A stretch of 64,000 nucleotides of DNA from JAGNRR01 sp964409905 (GTDB taxonomy: Bacteria; Bacteroidota; Bacteroidia; Chitinophagales; Chitinophagaceae): NCBI GenBank assembly GCA_964409905.1, contig CAYPET010000009.1:33968-97967 (forward strand), in the 5' to 3' direction. The stretch's first letter is position 1, and every line of letters begins with the position of its first letter. Positions 1 through 9,067 of this stretch are shown here, in pieces. The translations under genes and the position numbers were made by a program. Under the pieces are notes generated by a model that ran no database searches, was not told the origin of the DNA, and saw nothing but the letters and a program-made list of their open reading frames with translations.

Positions 1-129
1 CGGGGCAAGCGGAATGAACCTGCCTATATAAAAAACATAGCAGAATTCCTGGCCACTGAGCTAGATATGCCAGTTAAAGATTTGGCAGAGATTACTTCAG
101 GCAATTGCAAAGCTCTATTTAACAATTAA
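1..129 (+). CDS. TatD family metal-dependent hydrolase, C-terminal end
   Basis: The window opens inside a gene; 42 codons and a TAA stop are visible. The translated end begins RGKRNEPAYI and finishes EITSGNCKALFNN. This matches the conserved tail of TatD-type DNases (TIM-barrel metal-dependent phosphodiesterases), where an RNEP-type motif is followed by a helix and a final NxxxLF. The catalytic part lies outside the window, so only family membership is supported. The gene ends 3 bp before the 3' end of the oppositely oriented tRNA-Ser. Confidence 0.75.
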   Translation, partial: RGKRNEPAYIKNIAEFLATELDMPVKDLAEITSGNCKALFNN

Positions 130-132
130 AAG

Positions 133-218
133 CGGAGAGAGAGGGATTCGAACCCTCGGTACGCAAAACGTACACACGCTTTCCAGGCGTGCCAGTTCAG
201 CCACTCCTGCACCTCTCC
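133..218 (-). tRNA. tRNA-Ser (GGA)
   Basis: On the minus strand the sequence folds as an 86-nt class II tRNA with acceptor GGAGAGG pairing TCTCTCC, discriminator G, a long variable arm and a T-arm with GGTTCGAATCC. The anticodon loop reads CTGGAAA, giving GGA for Ser UCC/UCU codons. CCA is not encoded. It is convergent with the tatD-like gene. Confidence 0.95.
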
Positions 219-230
219 TAAATGGGAGGG

Positions 231-238
231 CAAATGTA
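231..238 (-). promoter_or_regulatory. Bacteroidota -7 box (TACATTTG) for tRNA-Ser
   Basis: The minus strand carries an exact TAnnTTTG match 12 nt upstream of the mature tRNA 5' end. This is the known -7 element of Bacteroidota housekeeping sigma promoters. Confidence 0.7.
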
Positions 239-342
239 AATAAAGAATTAGCAAAAACACAGCCCACTGGCTTTATTAATACTAGGAATGTTTGAAAACA
301 TTTTTTTAGATAAATGCGATAATCATTTTATTAAAATGTCCT

Positions 343-350
343 TACATTTG
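343..350 (+). promoter_or_regulatory. TACATTTG -7 box abutting the guaB start
   Basis: An exact TAnnTTTG box ends only 3 nt before the ATG at 354. If functional, the transcript would begin at or just inside the start codon, so the mRNA would be leaderless or nearly so. Confidence 0.5.
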
Positions 351-353
351 CCT

Positions 354-1811
354 ATGGCTACAAAACCAAAGATTGTTCAAGAAGGTTTAACCTTCGATGA
401 TGTACTACTACTTCCGGCTTTATCACAAGTTCTACCGCGTGAAGTTTCTACACAAACCCTGCTAACCAGAAATATTAAAATCAATATTCCATTGATTTCG
501 GCTGCAATGGATACTGTTACTGAGACGCAATTAGCTATAGCCATTGCACGAGAAGGTGGCATAGGAATGATTCATAAAAACATGAATATCGAAGAACAGG
601 CAAAGCAGGTTCGAAAAGTAAAACGCAGTGAGAGCGGGTTAATCTTAGACCCCATCACCCTAAACCCGGATGCCACAGTTGGGGATGCATTCAGGCTAAT
701 GAAAGAAAACAAAATCGGAGGCATCCCGATTGTGGATCAGCAAAAAATGTTGTTGGGTATCCTTACAAACCGAGACTTACGATTCGAAAAAAACATGAAG
801 AAAAAAGTAAGTCTGGTCATGACCAAGGATAATTTAATAACGGCTCGAAAAGGCACAGACTTATTAAAAGCAGAAAAAATTCTACAAAATTATAAAATTG
901 AAAAGTTGCCTATTATTGATAATAAAAACAAACTCATCGGTCTGATTACATTCCGTGACATTTTGCAATACAAAAGTCACCCAAATGCCAGTAAGGATAA
1001 ACATGGCAGGCTTTTGGTAGGTGCAGCGGTTGGCATAACGGCTGATTTACTGCAACGAGTTGCAGCGCTTCACGAGGCTGGCGTTGATGTTATTACCTTA
1101 GATAGTGCTCATGGTCATTCGAAAGGGGTTATGGATGCAGTAAAACTGGTTAAAAAGAATTTTAAATCAATATCACTAATAGCAGGGAATGTAGCCACTG
1201 CAGCCGGCGCCAAAGCCTTAGAGACAGCCGGAGCCGACGCCGTAAAAGTTGGCATTGGGCCTGGATCAATCTGCACCACTCGTATTGTAGCGGGTGTTGG
1301 TGTGCCTCAGCTTACGGCTATTATGAATTGTGCTCAAGCGGTAAAAGTACCAGTAATTGCCGACGGAGGCATTCGGTATACGGGTGACATGGTGAAAGCA
1401 ATTGCTGCCGGTGCTTCTACCGTTATGGCCGGAAGTGTTTTTGCAGGTGTAGAAGAAAGCCCTGGTGATACCATTATTTATGAAGGAAGAAAATTCAAAT
1501 CTTACCGAGGCATGGGTAGCATCTCAGCAATGGAGCAAGGTAGCAAGGATCGATATTTTCAAGACGTTGAGGATGATATAAAAAAACTAGTGCCAGAAGG
1601 TATAGAAGGTAGAGTTCCCTTCAAAGGGAGATTGAACGAAGTTGTGCATCAGTTTATTGGTGGTTTGCGAGCAGGTATGGGATACTGCGGAGCACCAGAT
1701 ATTAAATCGCTGCAACGAGCACAATTTATTAAAATCACCAATGCTGGCATGAATGAAAGCCATGCGCATGATGTGACTATTACCCGTGAAGCACCTAATT
1801 ATTCTAGGTAA
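354..1811 (+). CDS. guaB: IMP dehydrogenase
   Basis: This enzyme oxidises IMP to XMP with NAD+, the committed step of GMP synthesis in the cytosol. The 485-residue product has the usual IMPDH length. An N-terminal half-barrel carries the GLTFDDVLLLP signature, two CBS motifs sit at about residues 90-205 (ending with GLITFRDI), and the catalytic loop GPGSICTTR puts the thioimidate Cys at residue 307. An open frame extends 22 codons upstream to an ATG at 288, but ATG 354 gives the conserved N-terminus (MATKPKIVQEGLTFDD) and lies just behind a TACATTTG box, so I chose 354. The next gene starts 1 bp after the stop. Confidence 0.96.
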   Translation: MATKPKIVQEGLTFDDVLLLPALSQVLPREVSTQTLLTRNIKINIPLISAAMDTVTETQLAIAIAREGGIGMIHKNMNIEEQAKQVRKVKRSESGLILDPITLNPDATVGDAFRLMKENKIGGIPIVDQQKMLLGILTNRDLRFEKNMKKKVSLVMTKDNLITARKGTDLLKAEKILQNYKIEKLPIIDNKNKLIGLITFRDILQYKSHPNASKDKHGRLLVGAAVGITADLLQRVAALHEAGVDVITLDSAHGHSKGVMDAVKLVKKNFKSISLIAGNVATAAGAKALETAGADAVKVGIGPGSICTTRIVAGVGVPQLTAIMNCAQAVKVPVIADGGIRYTGDMVKAIAAGASTVMAGSVFAGVEESPGDTIIYEGRKFKSYRGMGSISAMEQGSKDRYFQDVEDDIKKLVPEGIEGRVPFKGRLNEVVHQFIGGLRAGMGYCGAPDIKSLQRAQFIKITNAGMNESHAHDVTITREAPNYSR

Positions 1812-1812
1812 A

Positions 1813-3015
1813 ATGAATTTTTTCAGGAATATTTTAACCCTTTTGCTACTGCTTATTTGCCTTGGCGCATCCAAGGTGTTATTTGCTCAGGATAGCAGTG
1901 GAATACGAATTAGCCTGATAACCTGTGGCCCGGGATTGGATTTATATTCAGGTTTTGGGCATAGCGCCATTCGAGTAATTGACAGCACCATCCCAAAAGA
2001 TGTGGTGTACAATTATGGCACCTTTAATTTTGGTGACCCCGACTTCTATAGCAAATTCACCAGAGGCAAGTTACTTTACTACCTTAACCGCGAAAGCTTT
2101 CGCGAATTTTTATACACCTATCAAGTAGAAACGCGCGCTGTATATGAACAAGTATTTGAACTAAACTATGCGCAAAAAATAAATATCATCCGTTTTTTGG
2201 ATAGTAATGCACAAGAGAACGCCAAGTATTATAAATACGATTTTTTGTATGACAACTGCTCTACAAGAATCCTAGCCATTTTTAAACACCTATTCCCTGC
2301 CGAATTTAAACCAGGCACTGCCATCGTGGACAAGAAAAAATCTTTCCGAGATTTTACTAATTATTATTTACGAAACAATCACTGGACAAGGTTTGGCATC
2401 AATCTACTGCTGGGGTCGCCCGTTGATAAAAAAATGACCAATGAGCAAGCCATGTTTTTACCGGATTACCTCATGGAAGGATTCAGAGAAGCCAGTTTAA
2501 ATGACCGTTCTCTGGTATCGCAGACTATTGAGATATTACCGGAGCGGCTGGATTTTACAGCCGTTCCAAATCAAGCCAGAATGACCATGTGGTTGATCGC
2601 GCTGGTAGTTTTATTACTATGGCTTAGGCGCTCTGATTGGATGATTTATTTTGATACTTTCTTTTTTCTATTGATTGGTTTATTGGGTAGCATTATGCTG
2701 TTTATGTGGTTTGGTACAGATCATCAGGCTTGTGGGTATAATATGAACTTACTTTGGGCATTACCCACTCATCTATTTTTTGCATTTTTATTACCCCGCC
2801 ACCATAGATGGTTACGGCCCTATGCGCGCATGGCCTTTTATGTTTTATTAGTAGCCTTAGTATTGAATTTGTGGTCGGCACAACAATTTGTTGCTGAATT
2901 AACTCCAATTATTTTATTACTATTGTGGCGATTACATCATTACAAACGATCGCCGGAAAAATCGAAATTTTATACCAATTTTAGAACAATGTTTTCTCAA
3001 GTCAGGGGAAGGTAG
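1813..3015 (+). CDS. DUF4105 (Lnb-type N-terminal periplasmic domain) membrane protein
   Basis: This is a 400-residue envelope protein of unknown specific function. Residues 1-23 form a hydrophobic signal segment (LTLLLLLICLGA) ending near FAQ. The periplasmic DUF4105 domain follows, with GHSAIRV near residue 48 and DNCSTRI near 147; the conserved His and Cys of these motifs are the likely reactive residues. From about residue 255 onward there are four to five transmembrane helices. Lnb lipoprotein N-acyltransferases share this domain, but I do not assign that reaction here. An ORF-opening ATG at 1786 lies inside guaB; the ATG at 1813 gives a clean signal peptide. The 3' end overlaps the region where the following hydrolase must begin. 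Confidence 0.8.
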   Translation: MNFFRNILTLLLLLICLGASKVLFAQDSSGIRISLITCGPGLDLYSGFGHSAIRVIDSTIPKDVVYNYGTFNFGDPDFYSKFTRGKLLYYLNRESFREFLYTYQVETRAVYEQVFELNYAQKINIIRFLDSNAQENAKYYKYDFLYDNCSTRILAIFKHLFPAEFKPGTAIVDKKKSFRDFTNYYLRNNHWTRFGINLLLGSPVDKKMTNEQAMFLPDYLMEGFREASLNDRSLVSQTIEILPERLDFTAVPNQARMTMWLIALVVLLLWLRRSDWMIYFDTFFFLLIGLLGSIMLFMWFGTDHQACGYNMNLLWALPTHLFFAFLLPRHHRWLRPYARMAFYVLLVALVLNLWSAQQFVAELTPIILLLLWRLHHYKRSPEKSKFYTNFRTMFSQVRGR

Positions 3016-3775
3016 TTATTATAAAATTGGCAACGGGTATCCGCTGGTTCTACTACACGGTTTTGCCGAAACCTATATTACATGGCAACCTATATTGGCC
3101 TCCTTATCAGAAAAATACCAATTAATACTTCCTCACATTCCTGGTTGTGGTACCACAAATATGCATGCTGGAAAATTATCCATGGAAAGTATTGCCGACT
3201 TTGTACATGAAGTAATAAAAGAAGAACAACTGGATAATACAATTTTATTTGGTCACAGCATGGGCGGCTATGCAGCAATGGCGTTTTTGGCATCTCACCC
3301 GGAAAAATTAGATGGAATTTCGCTTGTGCATTCTTCGGCTAAAGCTGATTCAGAAGAAAAAAAAGAAATAAGGCAAACAGCCAACAATTTCATCAACCTG
3401 CATGGCAAAGAATTGTTCTTGAAAAATTTAATCCCCAAATTATATAGCAGTTTGCAAAATTATTCCCACGAAAAAGAGCAACACCTTGCCATGGCAATGC
3501 AATACAGCAATGAGCAAATCATTGCTTGTTACAAGGCCATGATGGAACGACCAGATAGAACACATCTACTTTCTCAGACCAATATTCCAATACAATTCAT
3601 AGCTGGAAGAGCTGATCAATCTATCGCACTGACCGATGTGCTAGAACAAAGTAAGTTAGTCAAACTGGAAATTCTGGAGGGCATTGGGCATTCATCCATG
3701 TTTGAGAATCCAAAATTATTGTTAGCAGCCATAATTGGATTCGCAGATGACATATTAGCAAGTTTCAAGTCGTAA
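2989..3775 (+). CDS. Alpha/beta hydrolase, start codon unresolved (possible 1-nt frameshift)
   Basis: This is a small alpha/beta-fold hydrolase, substrate unknown. Visible elements are the oxyanion motif LLHGF, the nucleophile elbow GHSMGGY, the acid in GRADQS and the catalytic His in GIGHSSMF. A TTG at 3095 opens an uninterrupted frame but would remove the LLHGF strand, which is encoded in the same frame from 3047. That frame stays open back to 2903 with no ATG, GTG or TTG before 3095. ATG 2989 leads into it only if one T of the run 2992-2995 is skipped, which would yield a canonical start (MFLKSGEGSYYKIGNGYPL) and about 261 residues. Either the base call is wrong or initiation is unusual. 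Confidence 0.7.
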
Positions 3776-3785
3776 CTTTACGCGC

Positions 3786-5708
3786 ATGAGAAAACTTGGC
3801 TTTTTGGTCAGCATCTTACTAATATCCATTGTCGGAGAGGCCTCACATATTGTGGGAGGTGATATGTCATATGTATGTCTCGGAAATAACCAATATCGCT
3901 TCACATTAAGCATTTACCGCGATTGTCGTCCGCCCAATATTGGGGGGGGGAACCCTGCGGCATTACAAAGCGATAATCCTGCATATATCAGTATTTTTCA
4001 GGGCAACGGTCAGTTTTATAGTTTTGACTCTGTATTTGCAACTACTACGGGTGGTGTTATTGTGCCAGTTGAATTTAATAATAGTTGCGTCACGAATGTT
4101 CCGACAAAATGTTTGAACTTGATGCAGTTTATTTTCACCGCCACCTTGCCTCCTTCAAACACTGGTTATAATATAGTATTTCAACGATGTTGCAGGAATG
4201 AAGCCACGCTCAACATTCGTAATGGCGGTATTACCGGTGCCTCATTCTATGCCACAGTGCCGCCGGCAAATGTCAATTGCAACAACTCTGCGCGTTTTAT
4301 TAATTCGCCGCCACAAATAGTATGTGTAAATAACCCGTTCACTTTTGATAATTCTGCTATCGACCCCGATGGGGATTCTTTGAGCTATGAATTATGCCCA
4401 TCTGTGCAAGGAGCCGATCAAAACAACCCAAAACCAATCAATACAAATAGCTCCCCTCCTTTTCCTCCGGTAAACTATAGAGCGCCCTACACTGCAACAA
4501 ACCCTATCGCATCTAACCCAAATATCACCATCGATCCCAAAACTGGAATCATTAGCGGCACGCCAAACCTACAAGGTATTTTTGCCATAACAGTTTGTTG
4601 CAACGAATGGCGAAATGGAGTTCGAATAAATACAATCCGACGTGATTTTCAGGTTGATATAACCAATTGTTCTAAAGCCGTAATTGCTGATATTCCTGTA
4701 AGGTCATCAGAGCCAAATACATACGTTATCAATTGTAAAGACTATACTGTGGCTTTTGAAAACACCAGCAAGGGAGGTTTTAATTATGCATGGGATTTTG
4801 GAGTTGATGGCATCACCACAGATGTTTCTTCCAGCACCAATCCGGTTTATACCTATCCTGATACGGGCACATACGTAGTAAAATTAGTTGTCAACCCAGG
4901 TTCTACCTGTCCGGACAGCATCACCCGACTAGTGAAAATATATCCAGATTTCAATGCTGATTTTGAATACAATGGATTGAATTGCCCTGATGTGCCAATC
5001 AACTTTGCTGATAAAAGCACTTCAACAAATTATCCGGTCAATTTTTGGTCATGGAACTTTGATGATGACAATAGCAGTAGTTTGCAAAACCCCACACATT
5101 TCTTCCCTAATGCCGGTAAAGAGTTTAATGTCAGCCTTATCGCAGGAAATGCCGCTGGTTGTCGTGATACAATATCAAAAAAAATCAATATCCCATTAGT
5201 CAAACTTGATGCAGGTAATGATACAATTGTGCTGAAAAATAGAAACATTCAGTTGAACGCCACAGGTGTTGACAGCTATGTTTGGACGCCAAACGCCTTT
5301 CTTAATAATGCCACCATAGCAAATCCAATCGCTTATTACCCAGATACTGGTCGCTATCAATACATTATAACAGGTTTTACAACAGAAGGTTGTCCCGCTT
5401 CAGATACATTGAATATTTTTGTATCCGAGCAACCATACCTTATTGTGCCCAATGCATTTAGCCCCAATGGTGATGGCAATAATGATATATTACGACTGCT
5501 TAGTTCTGGATTTTCAAAAATTCAATACTTCCAGATTTATAATCGTTGGGGTCAAAAAGTATTCGAAACAAATGATTATTACACCGGATGGGACGGTACG
5601 TTAAATGGTGTTGCACAACCCATCAGTACTTACTATTGGATAGTGAGTGCCATTGATATTGACAACCGTGAACAAAAATTTAGAGGAGACGTAACCCTAA
5701 TACGATAA
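3786..5708 (+). CDS. Secreted PKD-domain protein with T9SS type B (gliding motility-associated) C-terminal domain
   Basis: This is a 640-residue exported protein with a signal peptide (LGFLVSILLISIVGEAS). The first half is Cys-rich with a cadherin/Ig-like stretch (DPDGDSLSYELC then ISGTPNLQG). Two PKD folds follow, centred on YAWDFGVDG and FWSWNFDDD. The last ~90 residues, from FSPNGDGNNDILR through YNRWGQKVFE and YYWIVSA to the end, are the type B sorting domain recognised by the type IX secretion system. In known systems such proteins end up at the cell surface or released, often as adhesins. The gene starts 10 bp after the hydrolase stop. The exact role is not predictable. Confidence 0.88.
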   Translation: MRKLGFLVSILLISIVGEASHIVGGDMSYVCLGNNQYRFTLSIYRDCRPPNIGGGNPAALQSDNPAYISIFQGNGQFYSFDSVFATTTGGVIVPVEFNNSCVTNVPTKCLNLMQFIFTATLPPSNTGYNIVFQRCCRNEATLNIRNGGITGASFYATVPPANVNCNNSARFINSPPQIVCVNNPFTFDNSAIDPDGDSLSYELCPSVQGADQNNPKPINTNSSPPFPPVNYRAPYTATNPIASNPNITIDPKTGIISGTPNLQGIFAITVCCNEWRNGVRINTIRRDFQVDITNCSKAVIADIPVRSSEPNTYVINCKDYTVAFENTSKGGFNYAWDFGVDGITTDVSSSTNPVYTYPDTGTYVVKLVVNPGSTCPDSITRLVKIYPDFNADFEYNGLNCPDVPINFADKSTSTNYPVNFWSWNFDDDNSSSLQNPTHFFPNAGKEFNVSLIAGNAAGCRDTISKKINIPLVKLDAGNDTIVLKNRNIQLNATGVDSYVWTPNAFLNNATIANPIAYYPDTGRYQYIITGFTTEGCPASDTLNIFVSEQPYLIVPNAFSPNGDGNNDILRLLSSGFSKIQYFQIYNRWGQKVFETNDYYTGWDGTLNGVAQPISTYYWIVSAIDIDNREQKFRGDVTLIR

Positions 5709-5718
5709 TTACTATTTC

Positions 5719-6492
5719 ATGAAAAAAACAATCTTGATAACTGGCGCAACCAGTGGTATAGGAAAAAGTACTGCCTACCTGTTTGCAAAAAATGGCTACA
5801 ATATTATTCTAACAGGTCGACGAGCCGATCGCTTAGAGCTTATTAAACAAGAATTAATAAATCTTTTTAAGGTTGATGTTCAAACCTTGAGTTTCGATGT
5901 TCGTAACCAAGAGGAGACAGCAGCTGCACTGCAACAAATTGATAACGTCCTTTTCCCAACCATTGATGTATTGGTTAACAATGCCGGATTGGCGAGTGGA
6001 ATGAACACCATCGACGAAGGAGAAATAGCCGACTGGGATGTAATGATTGACACCAATGTAAAAGGACTACTCTATGTTTCGAGAGCATTACTTCCGCGCA
6101 TGAAAACTCAATCAAGTGCGCATATTATTAATATTGGTTCTACAGCCGGAAAAAATGTTTACCCGAATGGCAATGTGTATTGCGCTACCAAGTTCGCTGT
6201 AGACGCTTTATCACAATCAATGCGTATTGAACTACTACCCTATGGCATAAAAGTAACAGCAATCAACCCCGGAGCCTGTGAGACTGAGTTTTCTATTGTG
6301 CGCTTCAAAGGGGATAAAGAAAAAGCTGACAAAGTATATGAAGGCTTCGACCCACTCCGACCCGAGGATATTGCCGAAACAATTTTTTATTGCGCCTCGT
6401 TGCCAAAACACGTCTGTATAAACGACTTGACAATTACTTGCCTTACCCAAGCAAATGCGAATTATAACATAAAGAAAAAAGTATATTCCTAA
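5719..6492 (+). CDS. Short-chain dehydrogenase/reductase (YdfG-like)
   Basis: This 257-residue NAD(P)-dependent oxidoreductase has the classical SDR layout: TGATSGIGKS cofactor loop at residues 6-15, NNAG near 90, catalytic Ser in NIGSTAGK, and the YCATK Tyr/Lys pair near residue 157. The length and the NPGACETEF segment resemble YdfG-type 3-hydroxy acid dehydrogenases, but substrate is inferred only from similarity. Its stop overlaps the next start by one base (TAATG), implying translational coupling with the rhodanese gene. Confidence 0.88.
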   Translation: MKKTILITGATSGIGKSTAYLFAKNGYNIILTGRRADRLELIKQELINLFKVDVQTLSFDVRNQEETAAALQQIDNVLFPTIDVLVNNAGLASGMNTIDEGEIADWDVMIDTNVKGLLYVSRALLPRMKTQSSAHIINIGSTAGKNVYPNGNVYCATKFAVDALSQSMRIELLPYGIKVTAINPGACETEFSIVRFKGDKEKADKVYEGFDPLRPEDIAETIFYCASLPKHVCINDLTITCLTQANANYNIKKKVYS

Positions 6493-7139
6493 TGCAAGAA
6501 ATAAATACGAATGAACTGAGGGAGCAGGTTGAGAAGAAATCATTTATTATTGATACTCGACCCACTGAATTATTTTCAGAAGGATTTGTTAGAGGAGCCA
6601 TCAATGTCGTGTTTAATAAAAATTTTGAAGCACGAGCAGCATATTTTTCAAAAAACGAAAACGAAATCGTACTGATACTTCGGGAGGAAGATTTACCAAA
6701 GCTGGATGAACTGAATGAGTCATTTTCGCAACGTATAACTTATTATCATGTAGCCGATATTGAGGCCTGGCAACAACAACACATTCCTATGGATTTGCTA
6801 ATTAACGTAGATGCATATGAATTAAAATTAGACATAACACATGATGACAAAGCCATAGTGATCGATGTGCGCCCCGAAGTACAGTTTAACGACGAACATA
6901 TTGTGGGTGCTGTAAACATGCCGGTAAGTCAATTTAATGACCCTGCCAAAATGGGTTTGCTTGATGAACACCATAATTTATACCTGCATTGTAATGGCGG
7001 CACGGCAAGTGTGCTTATTGCTTCAATTTTGAAGAGGAATGGTTTTCACAATATCCGCAACATTTCAGGTGGGCTTCGTGCAGTAAAAGCAGAAGGCTCG
7101 GTACCATTAAAATCAGATAATAAGAAAAATCAAAACTAG
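6492..7139 (+). CDS. Tandem rhodanese-like domain protein
   Basis: This is a 215-residue protein with two rhodanese folds. The first (about residues 1-100, with IIDTRPTELFSEGFVRGAIN) has no Cys in its would-be active loop and is probably structural. The second (about 110-205) has VIDVRPEVQFNDEHIVGAVN and an active loop HCNGGTAS whose Cys could carry a persulfide. The arrangement resembles the C-terminal part of MBL-fold/rhodanese fusion proteins, but no metallo-beta-lactamase domain is present. It is coupled to the upstream SDR by a 1-bp overlap. A sulfur-transfer role is inference. Confidence 0.8.
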   Translation: MQEINTNELREQVEKKSFIIDTRPTELFSEGFVRGAINVVFNKNFEARAAYFSKNENEIVLILREEDLPKLDELNESFSQRITYYHVADIEAWQQQHIPMDLLINVDAYELKLDITHDDKAIVIDVRPEVQFNDEHIVGAVNMPVSQFNDPAKMGLLDEHHNLYLHCNGGTASVLIASILKRNGFHNIRNISGGLRAVKAEGSVPLKSDNKKNQN

Positions 7140-7158
7140 AATTTAATACACTCTGGCG

Positions 7159-7166
7159 TAAATTTG
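7159..7166 (+). promoter_or_regulatory. TAAATTTG -7 box before korA
   Basis: This exact TAnnTTTG match lies 9 nt before the ATG at 7176. It predicts a leader of only a few nucleotides and supports the ATG over the in-frame TTG at 7164, which lies within the box. Confidence 0.6.
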
Positions 7167-7175
7167 CACCCAATC

Positions 7176-9017
7176 ATGTCACAGGAGGTAGAAATTGTTG
7201 AAGAAGTCATAATAAAATTCGCAGGCGATAGCGGCGATGGCATTCAGCTTACAGGTTCTCAATTCACAAATAACACAGCCCTATTGGGCAATGATTTATC
7301 AACCTTTCCCGACTTTCCGGCCGAAATACGAGCCCCAATTGGCACACTGGCAGGGGTCAGCGGATTTCAACTTCGCTTTTCTTCCAAAGAAATATTTACG
7401 CCGGGCGACGCTTGCGATGTACTGGTGGCTATGAATGCCGCAGCGCTGAAAAATAATTTGAATCATATTAAAGATGGCGGTATAATTATTTTGAACACCG
7501 CAGGTTTTGATGCAAAAAATCTGCGGTTGGCCAATTATGGCGAAAATGAAAACCCAATTGAGAACGATAGCTTAAGTGCCTATAATGTGCATAAAATAGA
7601 TATTACCAAAATGACACGTGAGGCCTTGACCGATACCTTATTGGGAGTGAAGGAAAAGGACCGTGCCAAAAATATGTTTGTTCTGGGTTATTTGTATTGG
7701 ATGTATAACCGTGACATGGACACAACCAAGCGCTTCTTAAACAGAAAATTTGGCAATAAACCTGAAATCCTCGAAGCTAACCTGCTAGCCTTACAAGCAG
7801 GTTATAACTTTGGTATTACTACCGAGGTTTACTCGGCCCGATACGAAGTAAAAAAAGCGCAATTTGAAAAAGGTACTTACCGCAACATACAAGGTAACAC
7901 AGCACTATCCTATGGGTTAATCACTGCTGCCAAAAAGGCTAATTTAAAACTTTTTTTGGGCTCGTACCCCATTACACCGGCTAGTGATATACTACACGAA
8001 CTTAGCAGACATAAAAATTTTGGCGTTGCCACTTTTCAGGCTGAGGATGAAATTGCAGCAATATCATCAGCGATTGGCGCCTCTTATGGAGGCAGTCTGG
8101 GCGTAACTACCACTTCGGGGCCAGGCATGGCATTAAAAGCTGAGGCCATGGGTCTGGCAGTAATGCTTGAAATTCCCTTAGTCATTATCGACATACAACG
8201 TGGCGGCCCCAGCACTGGCTTGCCTACCAAAACAGAACAGAGCGATTTGATGCAAGCCTACTACGGACGAAATGGCGAATGCCCAATGCCGGTTATCGCA
8301 CCACATTCGCCATCAGACTGTTTTAATGCGGCTATAGAAGCATGCCGAATTTCCTTACAGCACATGACTCCTGTCATTTTATTGAGCGATGGTTATATTG
8401 CCAATGGCTCTGAACCTTGGAAATTCCCTAAAGCCGATGAAATCCCTGCTATTGAAACAAAATTGGTAAACAAAAGTGATATCAACAATTACTTACCATA
8501 CCTGAGAGATAAAAATCTAGTCCGATCTTGGGCCGTGCCTGGGATGCCCAATTTAGAACATCGCGTGGGTGGGTTAGAAAAAGAAGACATCAGTGGTAAT
8601 GTAAGCTACGACCCCGAGAATCACCAACATATGGTGCATACACGGCAGGCAAAGGTTGACCGAATAGCAGATTTTATTCCAGCATTGGCATTTGAGTATG
8701 GTAGTGAAGAAGATGAGGTTTTGATATTAGGATGGGGCTCTACTTACGGAGTATCACACTCTGTAGTGGGTAAACTTCGTCAACAAGGATACAAAATTGC
8801 GCAATTACATTTGAGGCATATTCGCCCCTTTCCGAAAAACCTCGGCACCTTACTCAACCAATTTGATAAGATTATCATCCCAGAAATTAATAATGGTCAA
8901 TTGAATAAGATTATTCAAGCGGAATATTTAAAGGAAGTCATCCCTTACAATAAAATAAAAGGTGTTCCCATTACACAAAATGAACTAAGCACGTTCATTT
9001 TAAGCCAAATCGCCTAA
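7176..9017 (+). CDS. korA: 2-oxoacid:acceptor (ferredoxin) oxidoreductase, alpha subunit with fused gamma domain
   Basis: The product is the 613-residue alpha subunit of a 2-oxoglutarate-type ferredoxin oxidoreductase, which decarboxylates a 2-oxoacid to the acyl-CoA. Residues ~10-200 form the gamma domain (FAGDSGDGIQLTG, FPDFPAEIRAP). From ~230 comes the alpha domain with GSYPITPASDILHELS, a TPP-contacting QAEDEIAAISSAIGAS segment and TTSGPGMALKAEA. The C-terminal domain carries GWGSTYGVS and the HLRHIRPFPKNL segment. The thiamine-binding beta subunit normally follows immediately, but here a convergent cysteine desulfurase does, so the partner must be encoded elsewhere. Confidence 0.9.
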   Translation: MSQEVEIVEEVIIKFAGDSGDGIQLTGSQFTNNTALLGNDLSTFPDFPAEIRAPIGTLAGVSGFQLRFSSKEIFTPGDACDVLVAMNAAALKNNLNHIKDGGIIILNTAGFDAKNLRLANYGENENPIENDSLSAYNVHKIDITKMTREALTDTLLGVKEKDRAKNMFVLGYLYWMYNRDMDTTKRFLNRKFGNKPEILEANLLALQAGYNFGITTEVYSARYEVKKAQFEKGTYRNIQGNTALSYGLITAAKKANLKLFLGSYPITPASDILHELSRHKNFGVATFQAEDEIAAISSAIGASYGGSLGVTTTSGPGMALKAEAMGLAVMLEIPLVIIDIQRGGPSTGLPTKTEQSDLMQAYYGRNGECPMPVIAPHSPSDCFNAAIEACRISLQHMTPVILLSDGYIANGSEPWKFPKADEIPAIETKLVNKSDINNYLPYLRDKNLVRSWAVPGMPNLEHRVGGLEKEDISGNVSYDPENHQHMVHTRQAKVDRIADFIPALAFEYGSEEDEVLILGWGSTYGVSHSVVGKLRQQGYKIAQLHLRHIRPFPKNLGTLLNQFDKIIIPEINNGQLNKIIQAEYLKEVIPYNKIKGVPITQNELSTFILSQIA

Positions 9018-9067
9018 AATCAACTTGTATTTATGCAGATTTAAGGCAAGCGAAGTCGGAATATTAA

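Noticed and set aside
288..353. Extended guaB start at ATG 288
   Set aside because: The 22 extra residues are not part of IMP dehydrogenases and the promoter box lies within them.
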